Shown here piece by piece: positions 13,829-19,023 of a stretch of DNA of 19,023 bases. The translations under genes were made by a program, and so were the position numbers. The stretch comes from JBBQZP01 sp038207585 (GTDB lineage Bacteria; Pseudomonadota; Alphaproteobacteria; Rhodobacterales; Rhodobacteraceae). The notes under the pieces are model-generated. The model did no database searches, was not told the DNA's origin, and was given only the letters and a program-made list of their open reading frames with translations. Each line of letters opens with the position of its first letter. Within the stretch, counting starts at the first letter, position 1. Location: NCBI GenBank assembly GCA_038207585.1, contig JBBQZP010000051.1, positions 1-19,023 of the forward strand, given 5' to 3'.

Positions 13829-14956
13829 TCACAGCACCATATCATCGCGGTGAATCAATGCGGCCCGCCCGGCATAGCCCAGAATGCCCTCGATATCGCC
13901 CGAGCGGTGCCCGGCGATGGCCTGCGCCTCAGCGAACGTATACCGGATCAGCCCGCGCCCCAGAACCGCACCGTCCGGACCCACAATCGCCACCGGATCG
14001 CCGCGCCCAAATGCGCCCGCCACCCCCGTCACTCCCGCCGGCAGCAGGGATTTGCCCTGCACCAGCGCCGCAACAGCACCCGCATCCACCCGCACCTCGC
14101 CGCGCGCCTTCATCGCAGCGATCCAGCGTTTGCGCGCAAGCTGCGGGTCGCCCTGCGGCAGGAACCAGGTGCGCGCGGCCCCCTGCGCCAGGGCCGTCAG
14201 CGGCCGCATGACCGATCCTTCCATGATCGCCATCGCGCACCCCCCCGCAACGGCGGTCTTGGCGGCCATGATCTTGGTCTTCATCCCGCCTTTCGACAAA
14301 CCCGAAATGGCATCGCCCGCCATCGCCTCGATCTCGGGCGTGATCGCCTGAACCAGATCGAACCGCCGCGCCGTCGCGTCCTCTTTGGGGTTGGCCGAAT
14401 AGAACCCGTCCACATCCGACAACAAGACCAGCTGATCCGCCCCGATGGTCACCGCGATCTGTGCGGCCAGCCGGTCATTATCGCCAAAGCGTATCTCATC
14501 GGTGGCCACCGTGTCATTCTCGTTCACGATGGGCACCACGCCCAGACCCAGCAGCGTCTCCATCGTGGCACGGGAGTTCAGATAGCGCCGCCGGTCGGTG
14601 GTATCTTCCAGCGTCACCAGAACCTGCCCGGTGGTAATGCCGTGCGGGGCCAGCACTTCCTCATACGCCCGCGCAAGCCTGATCTGCCCGACCGCTGCCG
14701 CCGCCTGCGATTGCTCCAGCGCCAGTGCGCCAGCGGGCAACCCCAGAACAGCCCGGCCCAATGCGATGGAACCCGACGACACCAGAATAACCTGCGTGCC
14801 GCGCGCCCGCGCGCCCGCGACATCCTGCGCCAGCGCCGCCAGCCAATCCAGCTTCAACCCGCGCGCACGGTCCACCAGCAAAGCCGAGCCGATTTTCACG
14901 ACCAGCCGTTTTGCGCGTGTGATGTCAGGGGCCGCAGAGGCGGTCAGGGGTGCCAC
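13829..14956 (-). CDS. proB: Glutamate 5-kinase (ProB)
   Basis: A 375-residue enzyme that phosphorylates the gamma-carboxyl of glutamate, the committed and usually proline-inhibited step of proline synthesis. The amino-acid kinase domain shows VVKIGSALLVD (19-29), SSGSIALGR (60-68), NENDTVATDEIRFGDNDR (145-162) and LSDVDGFY (179-186). A PUA domain follows (about 285-365). It starts with GTG, preceded by GAGGTGGA; this start overlaps the 3' end of obgE by 13 bp, so the two are co-transcribed and probably coupled. The gene then leads into the repeat-bearing proB-proA gap. Confidence 0.96.
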   Translation of the reverse strand: MAPLTASAAPDITRAKRLVVKIGSALLVDRARGLKLDWLAALAQDVAGARARGTQVILVSSGSIALGRAVLGLPAGALALEQSQAAAAVGQIRLARAYEEVLAPHGITTGQVLVTLEDTTDRRRYLNSRATMETLLGLGVVPIVNENDTVATDEIRFGDNDRLAAQIAVTIGADQLVLLSDVDGFYSANPKEDATARRFDLVQAITPEIEAMAGDAISGLSKGGMKTKIMAAKTAVAGGCAMAIMEGSVMRPLTALAQGAARTWFLPQGDPQLARKRWIAAMKARGEVRVDAGAVAALVQGKSLLPAGVTGVAGAFGRGDPVAIVGPDGAVLGRGLIRYTFAEAQAIAGHRSGDIEGILGYAGRAALIHRDDMVL

Positions 14957-15969
14957 GGCTCCACCTCTTCGGGAACGTGCCGGGCCGCAATAACCTGCGC
15001 ATAAACGGCGCGCAGCACTTCGGTCAGCCCGGCTTTGGACACGCCCGAAATCAGGAACACCGGCCCGCCGGTCGCCTTTTCAAGCGCCTTTTTCCGCGTC
15101 GCAAGCGTCTTGCTGTCCAAGGCGTCAATCTTGTTCAACGCCGTGATCCGGGGTTTCAGCGCAAGGTCTTCGGCATAGGCCTCCAACTCGGCAATGATCG
15201 TGCGGTAATCCTTGGTGATCGTGCTGGATGTGCCATCAACCAGATGCAGCAGCACCGAGCACCGCTCCACATGGGCCAGAAACTGATCGCCCAGCCCGCG
15301 GCCTTCGGAGGCGCCTTCGATCAGGCCCGGAATGTCGGCCATCACGATCTCATGGCTGTCGATGCCCACGACACCAAGGTTGGGCACCAGCGTGGTGAAC
15401 GGATAATCCGCGATCTTGGGGCGCGCGTTCGATGTGGCGGCCAGAAAGGTCGACTTGCCTGCATTGGGCAGGCCCAGAAGCCCCGCATCGGCGATCAGCT
15501 TCAGGCGCAACCAGATGGTTCGCTCCACCCCCTCTTGCCCGGCATTGGCGCGGGTGGGCGAGCGGTTGGTCGAGGATTTGAACGCAAGGTTGCCCCAGCC
15601 CCCGTTGCCGCCCTTGGCCAGCAGAACGCGCTGACCGGTGGTGGTAAGGTCTGCAATCACGGTTTCTTCGTCTTCGTCCAGAACCTCGGTTCCCACGGGC
15701 ACCTTCAGCACGATATCCTCGCCGGTCTTGCCGGTGCGTTGTGCGCCCATGCCGCCCTGCCCGGATTTCGCAAAGAAATGCTGCTGATAGCGAAAGTCGA
15801 TCAGCGTGTTCAGCCCGTCAACCGCCTCGGCCCAGACCGAGCCGCCATTGCCGCCGTCGCCACCATCAGGCCCGCCGAATTCGATGAATTTCTCGCGCCG
15901 GAACGATACCGCCCCACCGCCGCCGCCGCCCGAGCGGATGTAGACTTTGCACAGGTCAAGGAATTTCAT
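14944..15969 (-). CDS. obgE: GTPase Obg/CgtA
   Basis: A 341-residue essential GTPase that binds the 50S ribosomal subunit and links ribosome assembly to growth and the stringent response. The glycine-rich Obg domain spans about 1-158 (GGGGGG near residue 14, GGPDGGDGGNGG at 32-43). The G domain has GLPNAGKS (166-173), the TT of G2 (192-193), DIPG (212-215) and NKID (279-282). It ends soon after the G domain, without the OCT extension of some Obg proteins, which is usual for the short form. A candidate promoter lies at 16001-16029. It overlaps proB by 13 bp, the conserved order rplU-rpmA-GNAT-obgE-proB-proA being intact. Confidence 0.97.
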   Translation of the reverse strand: MKFLDLCKVYIRSGGGGGGAVSFRREKFIEFGGPDGGDGGNGGSVWAEAVDGLNTLIDFRYQQHFFAKSGQGGMGAQRTGKTGEDIVLKVPVGTEVLDEDEETVIADLTTTGQRVLLAKGGNGGWGNLAFKSSTNRSPTRANAGQEGVERTIWLRLKLIADAGLLGLPNAGKSTFLAATSNARPKIADYPFTTLVPNLGVVGIDSHEIVMADIPGLIEGASEGRGLGDQFLAHVERCSVLLHLVDGTSSTITKDYRTIIAELEAYAEDLALKPRITALNKIDALDSKTLATRKKALEKATGGPVFLISGVSKAGLTEVLRAVYAQVIAARHVPEEVEPWHP

Positions 15970-16000
15970 GGGCTGGAGCTTTCGGGTTAAGACCCGTCAG

Positions 16001-16029
16001 GCGATAGTGCCAAACGGGCCAAGGCTCAA
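16001..16029 (-). promoter_or_regulatory. obgE-proB promoter
   Basis: TTGAGC (16024-16029) and TATCGC (16001-16006) are separated by 17 bp. The predicted start site near 15994 leaves a leader of about 25 nt, which would hold most of a small hairpin (CGGGT/ACCCG, 15984-15997). Confidence 0.45.
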
Positions 16030-16069
16030 CCGGCTTTTGCGCAAGCCCACCGGGGCGGGCTGCTAAAGC

Positions 16070-16609
16070 CTAGTCAAGCTTGCGGATATAGGTCCAGGTC
16101 TGAACCGGGGCGTTGCGCGCCACGCTGAAGCTTTCGGCGTCGCCCAGATATTCAAACCCCGCATTGGTCAGCACACGCGCCGACCCCGGATTATCCTGAA
16201 ATACCTCGGCAAAGATTGTGCGGCAGGCCTGCGGGTTGGCTTCGACGAGCGCGCGCACCGCTTCGGACGCAAAGCCCGTGTTCCAGAACGCAGGTGCAAC
16301 CCAATAACCGATTTCCGATTGCGCACGGTCCATCCGTTTAAGGCTGATCACGCCCAGCACCTCGGCCAGACCCGTGGCTGATCCGTCCATCACCCAGACA
16401 TCCTCGCCCCCGGCTCGCGTCATCGCTCGGGTCACGAACGCCTCGGCAGCACCTGGCGGCAAGGGATGCGGGATCGACCGAGTGCTGGTCGCAACACGGA
16501 GGTCACCGGCATACATCGCGAACAGGCCGACATCGGATTTCTGCACAGGACGCAGAATGAAGCGCCCTGCCGAGATCGGGGCATCCGAAGTGATCGTCTG
16601 CACAGTCAT
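16070..16609 (-). CDS. GNAT family N-acetyltransferase (RimJ/RimL type)
   Basis: A 179-residue acetyl-CoA-dependent acetyltransferase. Visible are the opening RFILRPVQKSD, the motif A region GYWVAPAFWNTGFASEAVRA, which binds the acetyl-CoA pyrophosphate, and the motif B region DNPGSARVLTNAGFEYLG. This pattern is shared with RimJ/RimL N-terminal protein acetyltransferases, but the substrate is unknown. CAGGAGGGAAACC before the ATG at 16609 is an excellent ribosome binding site and fixes the start; no site supports a longer form. It lies between the ribosomal protein pair and obgE, a position GNAT genes commonly hold in Rhodobacterales, so a ribosome-linked substrate is possible. Confidence 0.87.
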   Translation of the reverse strand: MTVQTITSDAPISAGRFILRPVQKSDVGLFAMYAGDLRVATSTRSIPHPLPPGAAEAFVTRAMTRAGGEDVWVMDGSATGLAEVLGVISLKRMDRAQSEIGYWVAPAFWNTGFASEAVRALVEANPQACRTIFAEVFQDNPGSARVLTNAGFEYLGDAESFSVARNAPVQTWTYIRKLD

Positions 16610-16634
16610 GGTTTCCCTCCTGAAAACGCATGGG

Positions 16635-16650
16635 CCGGGGCGTACCCCGG
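16635..16650 (-). other. GC-rich hairpin in the GNAT gene leader
   Basis: CCGGGG (16635-16640) and CCCCGG (16645-16650) form a perfect 6-bp stem with a 4-nt loop, about 26 nt upstream of the GNAT start. No convincing promoter or coding sequence is seen in the rest of the 16610-16743 gap. Confidence 0.35.
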
Positions 16651-16743
16651 AAAAGGTCTTTCGAGGTCCATCCCGAGTCCGAGATGGCCACGGGTATACC
16701 GAGCCGCAAGCCCGGCAGAATGCACCCCTTCGTGAACCCCAAT

Positions 16744-16779
16744 CCAAAAGCAAAAGGGACCGGCCTTTCAGCCGATCCC
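16744..16779 (-). terminator. Intrinsic terminator of the rplU-rpmA operon
   Basis: On the minus strand GGGATCGGC (16771-16779) pairs with GCCGGTCCC (16756-16764), with one G-U pair, around a 6-nt loop, and is followed by TTTTGCTTTT. A separate inverted repeat, TTACAT-N5-ATGTAA (16784-16800), lies between it and the rpmA stop codon. Confidence 0.8.
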
Positions 16780-16809
16780 CCGATTACATCTGATATGTAA
16801 AGGTTCGGC

Positions 16810-17079
16810 TTATTCGGCGGCTTCCTTGGCTGGAAGCACCGAAATGAAGGTCCGGCCCTTCATGCCCTTCTTGAAGGTCACATGGCCCTCGACCTTGGCG
16901 AAGATGGTGTGATCGACACCCATCCCCACGCCGTCGCCGGGAAACCACGTCGTGCCACGCTGGCGCACGATGATGTTGCCCGGAATGGCAACCTGACCGC
17001 CGAACAGTTTGACGCCAAGGCGACGACCGGCCGAGTCGCGGCCGTTGCGGGATGAACCGCCTGCTTTTTTGTGTGCCAT
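16810..17079 (-). CDS. rpmA: 50S ribosomal protein L27
   Basis: An 89-residue large-subunit protein whose N-terminal tail reaches the peptidyl transferase centre. The start is MAHKKAGGSSRNGRDSAGRR, the normal mature-type N-terminus without the cleaved leader found in Firmicutes. GNIIVRQRGTTWFPG and VGMGVDHTIFA complete the family signature. AAGGAG directly upstream overlaps the rplU stop codon, with 6 bp between the genes, so translation is probably coupled to L21. Confidence 0.98.
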   Translation of the reverse strand: MAHKKAGGSSRNGRDSAGRRLGVKLFGGQVAIPGNIIVRQRGTTWFPGDGVGMGVDHTIFAKVEGHVTFKKGMKGRTFISVLPAKEAAE

Positions 17080-17085
17080 GGGGTG

Positions 17086-17616
17086 TTACTCCTTGGGGGC
17101 GGCAGCTTTGGCTGCGCGCTTTGGTTTTGCGGGGGCCTCGGCGGCGGCTGCGGGTGCAGCTTTCGCGGCGGGCTTGGCCTTGGCTGCGGGCTTTTCGGCC
17201 TTGGCGGGCTTTTCAGCCTTTACCGGGGCTGCGTCCGAGTTGTGGGCCGCACGGCGCGCATCGGCGGTGCCGGTGGCCACAGCGACGCCCGACTTGTCGG
17301 CACCCGTTGCCAGAATATCGGTGACACGCAGCAATGTCAGTTGCTGGCGGTGGCCCTTGGTGCGCTGCGACGAATGCTTCCGGCGGCGTTTCACATAGTG
17401 AATCACCTTGTCAGCCTTGATCTGCGCGATCACTTCGGCCTGCACGGCGGCACCGGCCACCAGCGGCACGCCCAGCGTCACGCTGTCGCCACCGACCATC
17501 AGAATCTCGTTGAACTGGACTTTATCGCCAGCATTTGCCGCAAGTTTCTCGACGCGCAGGATGTCTCCTGACTGCACCTTGTATTGCTTGCCGCCTGTCT
17601 TCAGGACCGCGAACAT
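17086..17616 (-). CDS. rplU: 50S ribosomal protein L21 with Ala/Lys-rich C-terminal extension
   Basis: A 176-residue protein. Residues 1 to about 104 are a complete L21 (MFAVLKTGGKQYKV at the start, then VIHYVKRRRKHSSQRTKGHR and QLTLLRVTDI), which binds 23S rRNA near L20. The remaining 70 or so residues are low complexity, built of KAEKPAKAEKPAAKAKPAAK-like units, and strongly basic. Standard L21 ends near 103, so the tail is an extension, probably disordered; long tails occur in other Rhodobacterales L21 proteins. AAGGA lies 8 nt before the ATG. A strong promoter and a hairpin-bearing leader of about 130 nt precede it. Confidence 0.97.
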   Translation of the reverse strand: MFAVLKTGGKQYKVQSGDILRVEKLAANAGDKVQFNEILMVGGDSVTLGVPLVAGAAVQAEVIAQIKADKVIHYVKRRRKHSSQRTKGHRQQLTLLRVTDILATGADKSGVAVATGTADARRAAHNSDAAPVKAEKPAKAEKPAAKAKPAAKAAPAAAAEAPAKPKRAAKAAAPKE

Positions 17617-17722
17617 CGGTCATTCCTTCTTTGGTTTCCGCGTCTTGTGGCCCCGGCGTGATCCGGCGTTTCAGGTTGCCTCGGACGGCGCGCCCCGTTG
17701 GGAGCGATCAAAATGAAAATCG

Positions 17723-17745
17723 CGGGCAAACCACAAGGCTGCCCG
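17723..17745 (-). other. Hairpin in the rplU leader, possible attenuator
   Basis: In the predicted 5' leader CGGGCA (17740-17745) pairs with TGCCCG (17723-17728) around an 11-nt loop and is followed by CGATTTTCATTTT. A stem followed by U-rich sequence near the transcript start resembles a weak attenuator. An overlapping GCCCG/CGGGC pair (17741-17755) exists in DNA, but its 5' arm should lie upstream of the start site. Confidence 0.35.
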
Positions 17746-17754
17746 AGATGCGGG

Positions 17755-17783
17755 CTTATCGGGGAAAGCGCTTGCCCTGTCAA
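17755..17783 (-). promoter_or_regulatory. rplU-rpmA promoter
   Basis: A perfect TTGACA -35 box (17778-17783) stands 17 bp from a GATAAG -10 box (17755-17760) on the minus strand. This is the best promoter in the window, as expected for ribosomal protein genes. The start site should fall near 17748. Confidence 0.75.
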
Positions 17784-17813
17784 GCGGCGCAAGGCGTTAT
17801 TCCACGAGGGATT

Positions 17814-18677
17814 TCAGATATCTTCACCCTGCATCTGCCGCGCCGCCGCAGCCCCCAGCGTTCGCGAGATATCGCGGAACACCTCGTCAAACGACGCGAA
17901 CATCGCCGCATTCATCGCCTGACCGGCCGGGCTTTCCGAAAACGCCTGATAGGCGGCAAGGTCATCATCCGACAAAGGCTGATAGGCCAGAGCCAGATAG
18001 GAATAAAGCCATTCGGTCGTATCGCTGCGCACCTGTTCTTCTTGCGACCAGACATCCGACAGCATCTCATCCTCGGGCATCGCATCCTCAAACGCGCCGC
18101 CCGCCGACATGCCTTGATAGAAGGCAAGGTTGGCGTTCAGCGCGCCGGCAACATTCTGTTCGATCAGATCGTTGGTCCGGGTGAACTTGCGCAACGCCTC
18201 CATCCGGGGGGTGTTTTGCGCCATCATATCGCTGACCAAAGCCTTTGCTGCCTCGGTCGCGGCATCGTCCAGCATGGTGCGGCGCGCCTCCAGTTCAAGC
18301 GTCAGGATGCGCTGGCCCCGGTCGCTGCCCAGAAAAGCTTGCATCGCAGCAAGGTCATCCGGCCGGCCCTGCAATTCCTTTGCCAGCCGCGCATCAAAGG
18401 TCTGCTGCATGGCCTGCGCATTGTAGATCTGGCTTACTGTCGCGGCCCAGGCCGCCCCGCCGCGCTGGGGAAACATCTCATCCTCCAGCGAGGTGCCGTA
18501 TTTCAGGCCTTCTTCGCGCATGACTTCCATCACCGGGCCGATCATCAGCGTCTGGCTGAACCGCGATACCGCATCCGGCACTGTCTGGCTTTGCGGCACA
18601 ACGGTCTGCGCAAGGCTGGCTACGGGCGCCAGCGGAAGAAGAAAAGCAAGGATCAAAGGGCGCAGCATGGGTGGCAT
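17814..18677 (-). CDS. DUF2059 domain-containing exported protein
   Basis: About 287 residues with a signal peptide (MPPMLRPLILAFLLPLAPVA, cleavage probably after SLAQ), so periplasmic or envelope-located. The C-terminal part matches the DUF2059 pattern, a helical module of unknown function. Two related segments are visible: DDLAAMQAFLGSDRGQ (107-122) and DDLAAYQAFSESPAGQ (238-253), each followed by an amphipathic helix, suggesting an internal duplication. Start choice is uncertain: ATGs at 18677 and 18668 both leave a signal peptide and neither has a good ribosome binding site; GAAAG before the first decides weakly. It ends 31 bp from the rplU promoter. Confidence 0.8.
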   Translation of the reverse strand: MPPMLRPLILAFLLPLAPVASLAQTVVPQSQTVPDAVSRFSQTLMIGPVMEVMREEGLKYGTSLEDEMFPQRGGAAWAATVSQIYNAQAMQQTFDARLAKELQGRPDDLAAMQAFLGSDRGQRILTLELEARRTMLDDAATEAAKALVSDMMAQNTPRMEALRKFTRTNDLIEQNVAGALNANLAFYQGMSAGGAFEDAMPEDEMLSDVWSQEEQVRSDTTEWLYSYLALAYQPLSDDDLAAYQAFSESPAGQAMNAAMFASFDEVFRDISRTLGAAAARQMQGEDI

Positions 18678-18877
18678 CGCTTTCAGTGGAGGGGTTTTTT
18701 GCAACCGGCAAAGCAGGAAGGATGTTCTGGTTGTGACCTATGCCTCTTTCCCCGCCAAGCCAAGAACCAGCGCCCCACTATGACGTGATCTTCGGCACGA
18801 TCCCGCCCGACCGTCTGACCACCGTTCCGGCAGACCTTTGGACCACGCCCCCCCCACCCCGTCCGCCATTTCAGGGC
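18678..18877. other. Intergenic region without a recognisable gene
   Basis: No convincing coding sequence is seen between the DUF2059 gene and the tRNA promoter. A short proline-rich open frame on the plus strand (18740-18922) looks like chance and would run through the tRNA promoter. The minus strand carries a guanine-rich stretch at 18847-18860. No clear promoter for the DUF2059 gene could be chosen. Confidence 0.5.
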
Positions 18878-18906
18878 TTGCCAGCCTGCCCGCACCCGGC
18901 TACATG
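18878..18906 (+). promoter_or_regulatory. tRNA-Ser promoter
   Basis: TTGCCA (18878-18883) and TACATG (18901-18906) lie 17 bp apart, about 26 nt before the mature tRNA 5' end, with a GC-rich segment between as is usual for stable RNA promoters. Confidence 0.5.
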
Positions 18907-18932
18907 CCACGCCTCAGGATGACCCCTGACGC

Positions 18933-19022
18933 GGAGAGGTGGCAGAGTGGTCGAATGCGGCGGTCTCGAAAACCGTTGTCGGTGCAAGCCGACCCAGGGT
19001 TCGAATCCCTGTCTCTCCGCCA
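18933..19022 (+). tRNA. tRNA-Ser (anticodon CGA)
   Basis: A 90-nt class II tRNA with a long variable arm. The acceptor stem GGAGAGG pairs with TCTCTCC (one G-U pair at its base), followed by discriminator G and an encoded CCA (19020-19022). The anticodon loop CTCGAAA (18965-18971) places CGA at 18967-18969, reading UCG. The T loop is GTTCGAATC. The long variable arm and G73 are serine identity elements. Confidence 0.97.
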
Positions 19023-19023
19023 A

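Noticed and set aside
13331..15004. Open frame of 557 codons on the plus strand opposite proB and proA
   Set aside because: The protein is rich in Arg, His, Pro and Gln with no recognisable domain, and it lies antisense to two certain genes. Long antisense frames are expected in GC-rich DNA.
18843..18865. Guanine-rich minus-strand stretch as a G-quadruplex
   Set aside because: The runs are packed into one block with very short spacers, and no conserved context supports a function.
18740..18922. Small proline-rich open frame before tRNA-Ser
   Set aside because: It has low-complexity composition and no ribosome binding site, and it overlaps the candidate tRNA promoter.
18933..19022. tRNA-Ser as an integration site for a mobile element
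   Set aside because: The window ends at the tRNA 3' end, and no integrase or duplicated tRNA end is seen on the visible side.

Overview
The window reads as ordinary chromosome from a GC-rich alphaproteobacterium, most likely of the order Rhodobacterales (Roseobacter/Rhodobacter relatives). The basis is the ChpT phosphotransferase of the CckA-ChpT-CtrA relay, an olsB-olsA ornithine-lipid pair, a Cox15-type heme A synthase, the L21-L27-GNAT-Obg-ProB-ProA gene string, an L21 with a long Ala/Lys tail, and a DUF3553 protein. Genus cannot be assigned from sequence alone. I see no phage, IS element, CRISPR array, toxin-antitoxin pair or defence system, and no compact undescribed system. The unusual material is in intergenic repeats, one decayed gene and two enzymes that lack family catalytic residues.

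Layout. Positions 1-273 hold no gene, but carry a promoter firing leftward out of the window (possibly for a stable RNA operon), a hairpin and a perfect DnaA-box sequence. Next come a YtcJ-type amidohydrolase (-), a bactofilin (+), a PaaI-like thioesterase (-), an ECHDC3-like crotonase (+), a DHA2-type MFS exporter (+), an M32 carboxypeptidase (-) and heme A synthase (-); the last two share an ATGA overlap. Positions 7981-8197 hold a broken VOC/glyoxalase-fold gene. They are followed by trmJ (-), a divergent ThiE-like protein (+) and two strong stem-loops. The olsB-olsA operon (-) comes next, then a divergent pair of DUF3553 (-) and chpT (+).

The right third is almost all minus strand. Read in transcription order it is tRNA-neighbouring DUF2059 protein, rplU-rpmA with its own promoter and terminator, a GNAT acetyltransferase, obgE-proB (13-nt overlap) and proA. 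A tRNA-Ser(CGA) on the plus strand closes the window.

Functional themes are translation and growth control (L21, L27, Obg, TrmJ, tRNA-Ser), proline synthesis (ProB, ProA), envelope and cytoskeleton (bactofilin, ornithine lipids), aerobic respiration (heme A for cytochrome oxidase) and cell-cycle signalling (ChpT). Several promoters share a TTGNNN box and a 17-bp spacer, which makes them mutually supportive. Between proB and proA lies the most striking non-coding structure: four copies of a 9-mer spaced exactly 11 bp apart in + - - + orientation. A separate 39-bp element occurs upstream of proA and again between trmJ and the VOC pseudogene.
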